From the NCBI RefSeq assembly GCF_016909495.1, contig NZ_JAFBFW010000005.1:1-64000 (forward strand): a stretch of DNA of 64,000 bases, written 5' to 3'. Positions within the stretch are counted from its first letter, which is position 1. Every line of letters begins with the position of its first letter. This document shows, in pieces, positions 1 through 8,574 of this stretch. The notes beneath the pieces were generated by a model, which was not told the DNA's origin, did no database searches, and saw only the letters and a program-made list of their open reading frames with translations. Source of the stretch: Pantoea coffeiphila (lineage in GTDB: Bacteria; Pseudomonadota; Gammaproteobacteria; Enterobacterales; Enterobacteriaceae). Position numbers and translations under genes: made by a program.

Positions 1-156
1 TGACTCTGCTGACTCTGCTGACTCTGCTGACTCTGCTGACTCTGCTGACTCTGCTGACTCTGCTGACTCTGCTGACTCTGCTGACTCTGCTGACTCTGCT
101 GACTTTGCTGACTCTGCTGACTCTGCTGACTCTGCTGACTCTGCTGACTCTGCTGA
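1..156. repeat. 9-bp tandem repeat array (unit TGACTCTGC, at least 17 copies)
   Basis: The window opens inside a perfect head-to-tail array of the 9-bp unit TGACTCTGC. Seventeen full copies run from base 1 to 153, followed by a partial copy. Only one unit differs: the twelfth, at 100-108, reads TGACTTTGC. Because the unit is a multiple of three, copy-number change keeps reading frame. Read in the +2 frame it codes Asp-Ser-Ala repeats. The left end is cut by the window, so total copy number is unknown. Near-identity of the copies suggests recent expansion by slippage. Confidence 0.97.
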
Positions 157-187
157 AGCAGTCGCTCTTACTGCATACCCAATATAA
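2..187 (+). CDS. Possible 3' end of a gene coding (Asp-Ser-Ala)n repeats
   Basis: From base 2 the plus strand is open through the whole repeat array as Asp-Ser-Ala triplets, then continues as EAVALTAYPI and stops at TAA 185-187. The start lies outside the window. A short non-repetitive tail with a stop directly after the repeat is what the C-terminus of a low-complexity secreted or surface protein would look like, but five of the six frames are open across this repeat, so the frame is not proven by openness alone. On the minus strand no ATG-started frame enters the array. The family is not recognised. Confidence 0.35.
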   Translation, partial: DSADSADSADSADSADSADSADSADSADSADSADFADSADSADSADSADSAEAVALTAYPI

Positions 188-191
188 TCAA

Positions 192-215
192 AGGGCCACC
201 CGGTTGGATGGCCCT
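192..215 (-). terminator. Rho-independent terminator of aapJQMP
   Basis: Stem AGGGCCA (192-198) pairs with TGGCCCT (209-215) around a 10-base loop. Read leftward it follows the aapP stop by about 20 bases and is followed by a T-rich stretch (complement of 181-191). Confidence 0.75.
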
Positions 216-237
216 AAAATAGACTAAAATAATAAAA

Positions 238-999
238 TCAGTGGATTACCTGTGAAAGGAATGCACGGGTTCTCTCAGACTTAGGATTAGAGAAAAACTC
301 TTGTGGCGGTGCCTGTTCGACGATCTCCCCGCGATCCATAAAGATCACTCGATCCGCAACGGTGCGAGCAAAGCCCATTTCATGGGTAACACACAGCATT
401 GTCATCCCGTCTTCAGCCAGACCAATCATCGTGTCCAGCACTTCTTTCACCATTTCTGGGTCCAGCGCGGAGGTAGGTTCATCAAACAGCATGATCTTTG
501 GCTTCATGCACAGCGAGCGCGCAATCGCTACGCGCTGCTGCTGGCCACCCGACAGCTGGCCGGGAAACTTATGTGCATGTTCAGCAATGCGGACGCGTTC
601 CAGATAATGCATAGCCAGCTCTTCTGCCTCTTTTTTCGGCGTTTTACGAACCCAGATTGGCGCAAGCGTACAGTTCTGCAGCACGCTAAGATGCGGGAAT
701 AAATTAAAATGCTGGAAAACCATGCCCACTTCCGTGCGCACGCGCTCAATATTGCGCAGATCGTCGTTAAGCAGAGTTCCATCAACCACAATGCGACCCT
801 GCTGATGCTCTTCCAGATGATTGATACAGCGGATCGTGGTGGATTTACCGGACCCCGAAGGACCGCACAGAACGATTCGCTCGCGTGGTTTGACCGCCAG
901 ATTAATATTCTTCAGCACGTGGAACTGCCCGTACCATTTATTAACGTTTTCGAGCGTAATCATCATCGCATCGTCAGAAGGGGTAATAATTTGAGTCAT
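238..999 (-). CDS. aapP: Amino-acid ABC transporter ATP-binding protein AapP/YhdZ
   Basis: ATPase of a polar/general L-amino-acid ABC importer (PAAT family), 253 residues, acting on the cytoplasmic face of the inner membrane. Visible motifs are Walker A GPSGSGKS (46-53), the signature LSGGQQQR, Walker B IMLFDEP and a switch His in CVTHEMG. It closely resembles E. coli YhdZ in length and sequence. It is the last gene of a four-gene leftward operon: only 10 bases separate it from aapM, and a terminator follows. Expression should follow the sigma-54-type promoter upstream of aapJ. Confidence 0.95.
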   Translation of the reverse strand: MTQIITPSDDAMMITLENVNKWYGQFHVLKNINLAVKPRERIVLCGPSGSGKSTTIRCINHLEEHQQGRIVVDGTLLNDDLRNIERVRTEVGMVFQHFNLFPHLSVLQNCTLAPIWVRKTPKKEAEELAMHYLERVRIAEHAHKFPGQLSGGQQQRVAIARSLCMKPKIMLFDEPTSALDPEMVKEVLDTMIGLAEDGMTMLCVTHEMGFARTVADRVIFMDRGEIVEQAPPQEFFSNPKSERTRAFLSQVIH

Positions 1000-1009
1000 T
1001 TAATTAACC

Positions 1010-2110
1010 TCAGTGCGGCGTACGCCCGGTGTGAAAGCGCTTTTCCAGATGCTGGCTGTAGCGCGACATGCTAAAACAGAAAATCCAGTAGACCAGTGCA
1101 GCAAAAACGTATCCTTCGGTCGACATACCCAACCAGGTGGGGTCGACGGTCGCCTGCTGCACGCTACTAAACAGATCGAATAGTCCGATGATGATCACCA
1201 GACTGGTATCTTTGAACAGGGCAATAATGGTATTTACCAGCCCCGGAATTACCAGTTTCAACGCCTGAGGCAGGATAACCAGCCCCTGCGTTTTCCAGTA
1301 TCCCAGCCCCAGCGATTCTGCGGCTTCGTACTGACCCTTTGGCAGCGCCTGCAGGCCACCGCGAACCACTTCCGCCACATAGGCCGACTGAAACAGGATC
1401 ACCCCAACCAGTGCGCGGATAAGCTTATCAATGGTGCTGCCTTCCGCCATAAACAGCGGCAACATAACTGAGGACATAAATAGCACGGTGATGAGAGGAA
1501 CTCCCCGCCAGAACTCAATAAACAGGATGCACAGCGTACGGACAACCGGCATGGTTGAGCGACGACCCAATGCCAGCAGGACCCCCAGCGGTAGCGCCCC
1601 GGCAATCCCCACTGACGCAATAATCAACGTCAGCGTCAATCCCCCCCACTGACGAGTTTCAACCCGATCCAGGCCGAAATAGCCACCATACATCAGCAGC
1701 CAGACGACTATCGGGTAGGTAATTGCCCAGGCGGCAATATAGCGGCCTCTGCGCGGTAATCTGCTGACGAACATAGGCACGATCGATATCAGCCCGATAA
1801 TCAGGGCCAGATTGATGCGCCAGCGCAGTTCATGCGGATACAGGCCATACATAAACTGGCCGAAGCGCGCATGGATGAATATCCAGCAGGCTCCTTCCTT
1901 AGTACAGTCTGCCCGGGTGGTGCCAAACCAGTTAGCCTGGAAGATCAGCCAGTTCAGAGCCGGTGGGATAACCGACCACATCACCCACAGACAAAACAGA
2001 GTCAGCAGGGTATTACCCCAGCTGGAAAACAGATTCTTCCTGGCCCAGGTCACCGCACGCGCAAGCGCGTTGGGAGCAGCGGGCGAAGTTTCATGAGTGA
2101 CAACAGTCAT
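1010..2110 (-). CDS. aapM: Amino-acid ABC transporter permease AapM/YhdY
   Basis: Inner-membrane permease of the same importer, 366 residues. The C-terminal half is the BPD_transp_1 fold with the EAA-loop sequence EAAESLGLGYWKTQGLVILP, which contacts the ATPase. The N-terminal part has additional membrane segments (about residues 37-58, 88-110, 127-148), as in E. coli YhdY (367 aa). It is separated from aapQ by 14 bases and from aapP by 10, so the three are almost certainly co-transcribed. Confidence 0.94.
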   Translation of the reverse strand: MTVVTHETSPAAPNALARAVTWARKNLFSSWGNTLLTLFCLWVMWSVIPPALNWLIFQANWFGTTRADCTKEGACWIFIHARFGQFMYGLYPHELRWRINLALIIGLISIVPMFVSRLPRRGRYIAAWAITYPIVVWLLMYGGYFGLDRVETRQWGGLTLTLIIASVGIAGALPLGVLLALGRRSTMPVVRTLCILFIEFWRGVPLITVLFMSSVMLPLFMAEGSTIDKLIRALVGVILFQSAYVAEVVRGGLQALPKGQYEAAESLGLGYWKTQGLVILPQALKLVIPGLVNTIIALFKDTSLVIIIGLFDLFSSVQQATVDPTWLGMSTEGYVFAALVYWIFCFSMSRYSQHLEKRFHTGRTPH

Positions 2111-2124
2111 AATTATCCGTTCTC

Positions 2125-3303
2125 TTAGCGCTCAATGAGGGCGATCTTGCGGTTATAAATATTCATGAGCAGCGATATCGACAGGCTGATAATGAGGTAA
2201 ACCCCCATCGTAATGGCGATCGTTTCGATAGCCTGGCCTGTCTGATTCAGTACCGTTCCGGCAAACAGCGACACCATATCCGGGTAGCCAATCGCCGCAG
2301 CCAGAGAAGAGTTCTTCACGATATTGAGATACTGACTGGTCAACGGCGGAACGATGACCCGCATGGCCTGCGGAATAATTACCTGACGCAGCGTGACGGG
2401 GTTTGGCAGGCCCAGCGAACGGGCCGCTTCATGCTGACCGTAAGGCACTGACTGAATACCCGAGCGGATAACTTCTGCGATAAAGGAAGAGGTGTAAATT
2501 GACAGTGCCAGCGTTAACGCCGCCAGTTCCGGTATCAGCACAAAACCACCGCGGAAGTTGAAGCCGCGCAGCTCAGGGACATCCCAGTGCATTGGACGGC
2601 CTGCAAACAGCGATGCCACAAGCGGAAACAGGATCAGCATAGCGATAGCTGCAGGCCAGGTACGACGCAGTTGGCCGGTCTTCAACTGATGCATTCTGTT
2701 GTAGCGGAAGAGAGCGACGGTGATCACGACAGCCAGCAAAATCGCGATCAGGAACGGCCACGTTCCCGGCGCATACTCAGGCCAGGGAATGTACAGTCCG
2801 CGATTGCTGACAAACGCGAGGTCGAAGGCGCTGAGTGCCTGGCGAGGGCCGGGTAAATTACGCAATACGGCAAAGTACCAGAAGAAAATCTGTAACAGCG
2901 GCGGGATATTGCGGAACGTCTCAATATAGATATTAGAGATTTTACGCAACAGCCAGTTGTCAGATAACCGCGCCAGTCCAATAAAGAAGCCGAGAAACGA
3001 GGCAAACACAATACAGAGTGCGGAAACCAGCAGCGTATTGGTCAGGCCGACCAGAAAAACGCGAGCATAGGTATCGCCTTCACTGTAATCAATCAGATGC
3101 TGAACAATACCAAAGCCTGCACTGCGTTCCAGGAAGCCAAAACCGGAGGTAATTCCCCGGTTTGCAAGGTTGATGATGGTGTTATGGATCAGGTAGCCAG
3201 CAACGATAAGTACCGCGGCGATCGCAGCGATCTGATAAAACCATGCGCGAACCGCAGGATTACTGAATGAAAAATCCCTTTTTACGGTTGGGCGTTGAGA
3301 CAT
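2125..3303 (-). CDS. aapQ: Amino-acid ABC transporter permease AapQ/YhdX
   Basis: Second inner-membrane permease, 392 residues, pairing with AapM as a heterodimer. It carries a hydrophobic N-terminal segment (about 25-45), an extra periplasmic/hydrophobic insert typical of AapQ/YhdX, and the EAA-loop sequence EAARSLGLPNPVTLRQVIIP near residue 295. Length matches E. coli YhdX (393 aa). The 67 bases separating it from aapJ contain a strong stem-loop that may set the binding protein to permease ratio. Confidence 0.94.
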   Translation of the reverse strand: MSQRPTVKRDFSFSNPAVRAWFYQIAAIAAVLIVAGYLIHNTIINLANRGITSGFGFLERSAGFGIVQHLIDYSEGDTYARVFLVGLTNTLLVSALCIVFASFLGFFIGLARLSDNWLLRKISNIYIETFRNIPPLLQIFFWYFAVLRNLPGPRQALSAFDLAFVSNRGLYIPWPEYAPGTWPFLIAILLAVVITVALFRYNRMHQLKTGQLRRTWPAAIAMLILFPLVASLFAGRPMHWDVPELRGFNFRGGFVLIPELAALTLALSIYTSSFIAEVIRSGIQSVPYGQHEAARSLGLPNPVTLRQVIIPQAMRVIVPPLTSQYLNIVKNSSLAAAIGYPDMVSLFAGTVLNQTGQAIETIAITMGVYLIISLSISLLMNIYNRKIALIER

Positions 3304-3334
3304 GTTGAAACCTCAGTAACGAAAATTCTGATGT

Positions 3335-3356
3335 GGGCACCGCTGGAGCGGTGCCC
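3335..3356 (-). other. Intercistronic stem-loop between aapJ and aapQ
   Basis: A perfect 9-bp stem, GGGCACCGC (3335-3343) with GCGGTGCCC (3348-3356), loop of 4, just below the aapJ stop. There is no T-tract on the minus strand. In binding-protein-dependent transport operons such hairpins commonly protect the upstream message or reduce read-through, giving excess binding protein; that role here is inferred. Confidence 0.7.
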
Positions 3357-3370
3357 GGTATTCGGAGGAA

Positions 3371-4396
3371 TTAACGTACTGGCGGTGCGTACTGAATGCC
3401 GCCATTGTTCCATAGCGCATTCTGACCACGGGCAATTTTCAGCTGACTGTCTTTACCGACGTTACGGTCAAAGACTTCCTGATAGTTACCGACCTGCTTA
3501 ACGATGTTGTAAGCCCATTTGTTGTCGAGCTTCAGATCTTTACCAAAATCACCTTCGGCACCCAACAGGTGAGCCATATCAGGCGTCGTAGGCTTCGCAG
3601 CCATCTGGTCAACATTTTTAGAGGTGATACCCATCTCTTCGGCATTCAGCATGGCGAACAGTGACCATTTCACAATCGTGAACCAGTCATCATCGCCGCG
3701 GCGTACCACTGGTCCCAGAGGCTCTTTCGAGATGACTTCCGGAAGAACGATAAATTCATCAGGCTTGCCCAGCTTGATACGCAGGGCATACAGCTGAGAC
3801 TGGTCGGAGGCCAGCGTATCGCAGCGGCCGGTATCCAGCGCCTTAGCGGATTCGTCTGAACGGTCAAAGGTGACCGGCGTGTACTGCATTTTGTTCGCTT
3901 TAAAGTAATCAGCCACGTTCAGTTCGGTATCGGTACCGGCCTGAATACAAACCGTTGCGCCATCCAGCTCTTTTGCACTTTTCAGGCCTGCTTTCTGGTG
4001 GGTCAGGAAGCCGATGCCGTCGTAATAGTTAACGCCGGCGAAAATAAAGCCCATACCACCGTCGCGCGCAGAGGTCCAGGTGGTATTACGCGACAGAATA
4101 TCAACCTCACCGGATTGCAGTGCGGTAAAACGCTCTTTCGCAGTCAGCGGGGTATATTTCACTTTTTCCGCATCACCAAACACCGCTGCGGCTGCAGCAC
4201 GACATACATCCACATCAATACCGGTAAATTTGCCGCTGGCATCCGCATAGGAGAAGCCCGGCAAACCATCACTGATACCACATTGAATGAAGCCTTTCTT
4301 TTTAATGGCATCCAGAGTGGTGCCCGCGTGGGCCTGATTGGCAACGGCAAACAGTGTTGCAGCGGCAATCAACGTGGAGAGCATCATTTTTTTCAT
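3371..4396 (-). CDS. aapJ: Periplasmic amino-acid-binding protein AapJ/YhdW
   Basis: Solute-binding protein of the importer, 341 residues. A Sec signal peptide occupies about residues 1-24 (Lys-rich start, hydrophobic core, AHA cleavage site), and the mature part is an SBP_bac_3 fold (CGISDGLPGFSYAD, FTGIDVDVCRAAAAAVFG). Length matches E. coli YhdW. It is first in the operon; AGGA lies upstream of the ATG. Substrate is inferred from the Aap/Bzt family (polar amino acids such as Glu, Asp, Gln, Asn). Upstream sequence indicates nitrogen control through sigma-54. Confidence 0.95.
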   Translation of the reverse strand: MKKMMLSTLIAAATLFAVANQAHAGTTLDAIKKKGFIQCGISDGLPGFSYADASGKFTGIDVDVCRAAAAAVFGDAEKVKYTPLTAKERFTALQSGEVDILSRNTTWTSARDGGMGFIFAGVNYYDGIGFLTHQKAGLKSAKELDGATVCIQAGTDTELNVADYFKANKMQYTPVTFDRSDESAKALDTGRCDTLASDQSQLYALRIKLGKPDEFIVLPEVISKEPLGPVVRRGDDDWFTIVKWSLFAMLNAEEMGITSKNVDQMAAKPTTPDMAHLLGAEGDFGKDLKLDNKWAYNIVKQVGNYQEVFDRNVGKDSQLKIARGQNALWNNGGIQYAPPVR

Positions 4397-4478
4397 AAAG
4401 CATCCTGTGTGGCGGGATCATATTGTTATGTTTTAACGCACGCTTTGGTGCGCTTGCCTGTCTGGCTATTCACTGCTT

Positions 4479-4494
4479 TGCAAACACGGTGCCA
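4479..4494 (-). promoter_or_regulatory. Sigma-54 (-24/-12) promoter of aapJQMP
   Basis: On the minus strand the sequence reads TGGCAC-CGTGT-TTGCA, with the -24 GG and the -12 GC separated by exactly 10 bases, an essentially perfect RpoN promoter. The start is predicted near 4468, leaving a leader of about 70 bases before the aapJ ATG at 4396. The E. coli yhdWXYZ operon is also in the nitrogen regulon. Confidence 0.85.
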
Positions 4495-4568
4495 GGTTTG
4501 CATTGCGCTGAATTCCTTGGAAAGCTTTACTAATAATCAGAAGGGAATTGAAAGTTTTATTAATATCG

Positions 4569-4585
4569 CGCACTGGGGCGGGGCA
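4569..4585 (-). promoter_or_regulatory. NtrC-like enhancer site 1 upstream of aapJ
   Basis: The 17-mer CGCACTGGGGCGGGGCA fits TGCACC-N5-GGTGCA at 9 of 12 half-site positions. Its centre lies about 109 bases upstream of the predicted sigma-54 start, a usual distance for an NtrC enhancer. Confidence 0.5.
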
Positions 4586-4598
4586 AAAATAGATGGCT

Positions 4599-4615
4599 TG
4601 GTCACAGATGGTGCA
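4599..4615 (-). promoter_or_regulatory. NtrC-like enhancer site 2 upstream of aapJ
   Basis: TGGTCACAGATGGTGCA has one perfect half-site (GGTGCA) and one weak one, 9 of 12 positions. It is centred about 139 bases upstream of the predicted start, 30 bases from site 1, the pair resembling the layout of known NtrC enhancers. Confidence 0.45.
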
Positions 4616-4686
4616 AACAGTTTCACTATATGGAAACGCTGTGAGAAAGGTAACAATTTTGTAAGGGTTTTGTAGGGAAATAGATA

Positions 4687-4712
4687 AAAGCCAGCGAGGA
4701 TACGCTGGCTTT
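4687..4712 (-). terminator. Terminator of the lpxP-like gene
   Basis: A perfect 10-bp stem AAAGCCAGCG (4687-4696) with CGCTGGCTTT (4703-4712), loop of 6, followed on the minus strand by TTTTATC, about 20 bases past the acyltransferase stop. Confidence 0.85.
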
Positions 4713-4731
4713 CATAATTCAGAGAGGGCTA

Positions 4732-5652
4732 TTAGTAGAGAGAAGTCGCCCCTGCCGGGCGAGTTTTAAAGCGGCGATGCAGCCACATATACTGGTTTGG
4801 CGCGCGCATGATCTCGCGCTCAATCACGCGGTTCATATAGGCTGCTGCCTGCTGCTCGTCATCGATCGGATAATCTTTCAGTTCTGGTTGGATGACCAGT
4901 TCATAGCCGCTGCCATCCTCTTTGCGGATCAGCACGACGGTCACCATCGCCGGTTTTGCCATACGGGCCAGCATCCATGTACCGCTGGTGGTGGCGGCCT
5001 GGGGGACGGCGAACAGCGGCGCAAACACGCTGCCTTTCGGGCCGTAATCCTGGTCTGGAGCAAACCAAACGGCTTCACCCTGTTTTAGAGCCTGGACCAT
5101 GCCACGTAGATCACGGCGGTTGATCATCGCCTTGTTAGAACGCATACGTCCTTTGGTCTGAACCCATTCCATCAGCTTGTTATTGTGCGGGCGGTACATG
5201 GCCATCATCGGCTGGCAGAGGCCCATCGCCCGGCCACCCAGCTCAAGCGACATGAAGTGCACGCCAATCACTAAGGCGCCGCGGCCCTCGCTCTGTGCAG
5301 CCTGAAGATTATGCAGGCCATTAACCTTGAACCAGCGCTTAACGCGACGATCTGACCAAAACCATGCCATTCCAGTTTCAATCAACCCCATCCCAAGGGA
5401 TTCAAAGTTTCCGACGATGCGGTGCTCCAACTGCTCCCGATCCATATCCGGGAAACAGAGTTCCAGGTTACGGCGGGCAATCGAGACGCGGCGCTTCATA
5501 AAGCGCATTGAAGTGCGCCCCATCCAGCTGCCAAGTCGGTGTAATAACGGATACGGCAGCTGTACCAGCAAAAACAGTACGCTGACGCCAAACCAGGTAA
5601 GCCAGTAACGCGGGTGCAGATAGCCCCTCTGGAACTTAGGTGAATGCTTCAT
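4732..5652 (-). CDS. lpxP: Kdo2-lipid IVA lauroyl/palmitoleoyl acyltransferase (LpxL/LpxP family)
   Basis: Transfers a secondary acyl chain from acyl-ACP onto Kdo2-lipid IVA at the cytoplasmic face of the inner membrane, 306 residues. An N-terminal membrane anchor lies at about residues 17-35, and the HX4E catalytic motif is His132-Glu137 (VHFMSLE). Between LpxL and LpxP it looks closer to E. coli LpxP (HFMSLELGGR-MGLCQPMMA, YRPHNN-LMEWVQT), the cold-induced palmitoleoyl enzyme, but chain-length preference cannot be read from the sequence. Monocistronic between aap and fis, with its own terminator; in E. coli lpxP sits elsewhere on the chromosome. Confidence 0.88.
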   Translation of the reverse strand: MKHSPKFQRGYLHPRYWLTWFGVSVLFLLVQLPYPLLHRLGSWMGRTSMRFMKRRVSIARRNLELCFPDMDREQLEHRIVGNFESLGMGLIETGMAWFWSDRRVKRWFKVNGLHNLQAAQSEGRGALVIGVHFMSLELGGRAMGLCQPMMAMYRPHNNKLMEWVQTKGRMRSNKAMINRRDLRGMVQALKQGEAVWFAPDQDYGPKGSVFAPLFAVPQAATTSGTWMLARMAKPAMVTVVLIRKEDGSGYELVIQPELKDYPIDDEQQAAAYMNRVIEREIMRAPNQYMWLHRRFKTRPAGATSLY

Positions 5653-6030
5653 AATTACTCGTATAGCGTTAAGGGATGGTGAATCTGTATTGCATTAATG
5701 AAACGAATAGCTGCGGTACAGTAACTCAGACACCCAATCAGGACGATGGTTTAACCGGGTTCCGCTACCGGCAAAAACTTTACATTCGTGGGGCGTTACG
5801 CACTGCGGTCAGAAAGGTGAGGGCGGCGGGCCTGCGAAGGCATTTCCATTGGCGCTGAGTGTACACAGGTTACAGGCCATCCAGGAAGGGGGTAAGCCGA
5901 ATAATCTGAGAAGAATTTCAAGAGCGAAAACTGTCAGGTCAGAGTCATTGAATTATCGACAAAAAATGCACTATCAGATTGACTCAATTTCTTCTGCCGA
6001 ACGGAGCGTTTAAGCAATTTATCAGGCTAT
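5653..6030. other. Intergenic region upstream of lpxP, no gene seen
   Basis: About 380 bases between the lpxP start and the fis terminator, which must hold the leftward lpxP promoter. A 60-codon plus-strand frame at 5676-5858 has no recognisable features and I do not call it. No repeat or RNA gene was recognised. Confidence 0.5.
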
Positions 6031-6066
6031 TAAAAAAGGCGCTTCCCATGCCGAGGAGCGCCTTTT
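6031..6066 (-). terminator. Terminator of dusB-fis
   Basis: Stem AAAAGGCGCT (6034-6043) with AGCGCCTTTT (6057-6066), loop of 13, giving TTTTTT after the stem on the minus strand. It lies just past the fis stop. Confidence 0.9.
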
Positions 6067-6089
6067 ATCAAACATATCACTGATTAGTA

Positions 6090-6386
6090 TCAGTTCATGC
6101 CGTATTTTTTCAGTTTCTTACGCAGTGTTCCGCGGTTGATACCCATCATCAGGGCTGCACGGGTCTGGTTGCCACGGGTGTATTGCATCACCATGTCCAA
6201 CAGAGGCTGTTCTACTTCAGCCAGTACCAGCTCATACAGGTCATTCACATCCTGACCATTCAGTTGAGCAAAATAGTTCTTCAGTGCCTGCTTGACCGAA
6301 TCACGCAGTGGCTTTTGGGTCACCTGATCCTGTGAGTTCACGGTAGATACGGTCAGTACGTCAGAATTTACGCGTTGTTCGAACAT
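6090..6386 (-). CDS. fis: DNA-binding nucleoid protein Fis
   Basis: Nucleoid-associated DNA-bending protein and growth-phase regulator, 98 residues, the standard Fis length and essentially the E. coli sequence. The C-terminal helix-turn-helix covers about residues 74-94 ([20 protein letters not shown]) and the N-terminal beta-hairpin arms used for Hin/Gin activation are at about 12-26. It lies 25 bases after dusB and is co-transcribed with it, as in E. coli, from a promoter upstream of dusB. Confidence 0.98.
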
Positions 6387-6411
6387 AGTTCTGTCAGCTC
6401 TTTATTTCTAA

Positions 6412-7377
6412 TTACGCAAGATTTTCGAAGTATGCCTCCAACGCCTCCAGCTGTTCGCTGGCATCCTCAATGGCGTTGAATGTGCGCCGAAACTGGTCGT
6501 TTGGGGCATGCTCCTGGAGATACCAGGAGACGTGCTTTCGGGCAATACGGTATCCTTTGCGGTGACCATAAAAGTCGTGCAGTTCCCGTAAGTGCTCGAT
6601 GAGCAAGCGCTTTACTTCAGCCAGTGGCATCGGTGCCAGCAGCTCCCCAGTGTCCAGATAATGCTGGATTTCCCGGAAGATCCACGGTCTTCCCTGAGCC
6701 GCGCGTCCTATCATCAGGGCATCAGCCCCCGTATAGTCAAGCACAGCTCTGGCTTTATGCGGGTCAGTAATGTCTCCATTCGCGATAATCGGAATGGATA
6801 CGTTCTGCTTAACTGTCCGAATGCTGTCGTACTCAGCTTCGCCGTTGAACAAACAGGCGCGTGTGCGTCCATGAATTGTCAGGGCCTGAATACCGCAGCG
6901 TTCAGCCAATTGGGCAATCTCTACGCAGTTGCGGTTGTCGCTGTCCCAGCCGGTGCGAATCTTTAACGTTACCGGTACGTCAACTGCATTGACCACCGCC
7001 GAGAGGATAGACTTCACCAGCTCAGGGTGCTGCAGCAGTGCCGAACCTGCCATTTTCCGATTCACTTTTTTGGCCGGACATCCCATGTTGATGTCAATGA
7101 CCTGCGCACCTGATGCTGCATTGATACGCGCGGCTTGTGCCATCTCTTCCGGGTCACAACCTGCAATTTGCACGGTACGAATACCTGGCTCATCACTGTG
7201 TACCATACGCAACCGTGATTTATCGCTGGCCCAAACTTCAGGGTTAGACGACAACATCTCGGATACGGTCATTCCAGCGCCCATTGAATAGCAAAGGGTC
7301 CTGAACGGCCTGTCGGTGATCCCGGCCATCGGGGCTGCAATCAATCGATTACGAAGCTGGTGATTTCCTATGCGCAT
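6412..7377 (-). CDS. dusB: tRNA-dihydrouridine synthase DusB
   Basis: FMN-dependent reductase making dihydrouridine in tRNA, 321 residues from the ATG at 7377. An in-frame upstream ATG at 7479 would add 34 unconserved residues; the 7377 start gives [12 protein letters not shown], which matches E. coli DusB. The TIM-barrel start (APMAGITD), the catalytic Cys100 in [12 protein letters not shown] and the FMN-phosphate region ([25 protein letters not shown]) are visible. First gene of the dusB-fis operon. Confidence 0.96.
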   Translation of the reverse strand: MRIGNHQLRNRLIAAPMAGITDRPFRTLCYSMGAGMTVSEMLSSNPEVWASDKSRLRMVHSDEPGIRTVQIAGCDPEEMAQAARINAASGAQVIDINMGCPAKKVNRKMAGSALLQHPELVKSILSAVVNAVDVPVTLKIRTGWDSDNRNCVEIAQLAERCGIQALTIHGRTRACLFNGEAEYDSIRTVKQNVSIPIIANGDITDPHKARAVLDYTGADALMIGRAAQGRPWIFREIQHYLDTGELLAPMPLAEVKRLLIEHLRELHDFYGHRKGYRIARKHVSWYLQEHAPNDQFRRTFNAIEDASEQLEALEAYFENLA

Positions 7378-7682
7378 GAAAAAAAAGTGACCATAGTGTG
7401 TCCGCAAGGCGGCGTATATTACGCATTTTTTCAGGAAGATGAAAGGCCAAACTTTGAACAATCTAACGCTAGCGGTCAATGTCGTGCGTAGCTCAGCCCA
7501 TGTTGTATATTTTAATTCATATAAAACAATAAATTAAAAAATTATGCTGAAATTGTGTACAAAGATTTTTCTTTTTTTGTGACCAATATAACAACATTTT
7601 TCACGTCAGATTGGGTGTTATTTGGCACATGTGACGCAAAGAACGCGCTGACACAGTTCTAATGACCTGCGCCAGCGAAATT
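7378..7682. other. dusB-fis promoter region, no gene seen
   Basis: 305 bases, strongly AT-rich at about 7495-7600, between prmA and dusB. By position it contains the growth-rate-controlled dusB-fis promoter and is a likely site of Fis autoregulation, as in E. coli. I could not assign -35/-10 elements with confidence. Confidence 0.5.
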
Positions 7683-8564
7683 TTAGTGGCGGATACCGGT
7701 AATACGGCACCACTCCTCTTTCTCGGCGACCGGGTCGAGAGTAAAGGTGTCTGCGTAGGCTTCACAGACGCTTTCTGCCTGGCTCGCCAGTACGCCGGAA
7801 AGTCCCAAATGACCACCGCTTTTTGGTAACACGCTAATCAGCGGTGCCAGTTCGCGCAGCGGGCCTGCGAGGATATTGGCAACTACCACGTCGGCACTCA
7901 GGTTGTCCGGCTGCTGGTGGGGCAGGTACAGCGACAGGCGTTCAGAAACACCGTTACGTTCAGCGTTGTCACGGCTTGCCTGAATAGCCTGAGGATCGAT
8001 ATCAATGCCAATCGCCTGTGCAGCACCCAGCTTCAGCGCCGCAATGGCCAGAATGCCGGAGCCGCAGCCAAAATCGATTACTGTTTTACCCACTAGGTCC
8101 AGGCCATCCAGCCATGCGAGGCACAGCGCTGTGGTGGGATGGGTGCCGGTGCCAAAGGCGAGCCCCGGATCGAGCATGACGTTAACCGCCTCAGGGTCCG
8201 GTACATCACGCCAGCTTGGGCAAATCCACAGACGCTGACCAAAGCGCATCGGGTGGAAGTTGTCCATCCACTCGCGCTCCCAGTCTTTATCTTCGATCTG
8301 CTCGATCTTATGGTGGAAGCTCGATCCCAGCAGCGGATGTTGTTCCAGTCCGGCGATCACGTCCGGCATCTCGGTTTCTGCATCAAACAGACCGATGACG
8401 TCGGTATCACCCCACAGGCGGGTTTCGCCCGGCAGCGGTTCGAAAACCGGATTATCGTGCGTATCCTGGAAGGTCACCGATACCGCGCCGTTTTCAATCA
8501 GTGCGTCACCGAGTTCTTCAGCCTGAGCGCCGGTCGTATTAATCTTCATCTGTATCCAGGGCAT
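7683..8564 (-). CDS. prmA: Ribosomal protein L11 methyltransferase PrmA
   Basis: SAM-dependent trimethylation of ribosomal protein L11, 293 residues. The start at 8564 ([12 protein letters not shown]) gives exactly the E. coli length; an upstream frame extension to 8639 overlaps panF and is rejected. The N-terminal substrate-recognition domain is about residues 1-100, and the methyltransferase domain carries [20 protein letters not shown] (motif I) and the NILAGPL motif. It starts 10 bases after the panF stop, so the panF-prmA pair is co-transcribed. Confidence 0.96.
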   Translation of the reverse strand: MPWIQMKINTTGAQAEELGDALIENGAVSVTFQDTHDNPVFEPLPGETRLWGDTDVIGLFDAETEMPDVIAGLEQHPLLGSSFHHKIEQIEDKDWEREWMDNFHPMRFGQRLWICPSWRDVPDPEAVNVMLDPGLAFGTGTHPTTALCLAWLDGLDLVGKTVIDFGCGSGILAIAALKLGAAQAIGIDIDPQAIQASRDNAERNGVSERLSLYLPHQQPDNLSADVVVANILAGPLRELAPLISVLPKSGGHLGLSGVLASQAESVCEAYADTFTLDPVAEKEEWCRITGIRH

Positions 8565-8574
8565 AGCAATTCTC

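Noticed and set aside
1..156. Tandem array as a possible CRISPR
   Set aside because: Units are 9 bp, contiguous, without spacers.
5676..5858. 60-codon frame upstream of lpxP
   Set aside because: No ribosome site or family; overlaps the expected lpxP promoter.
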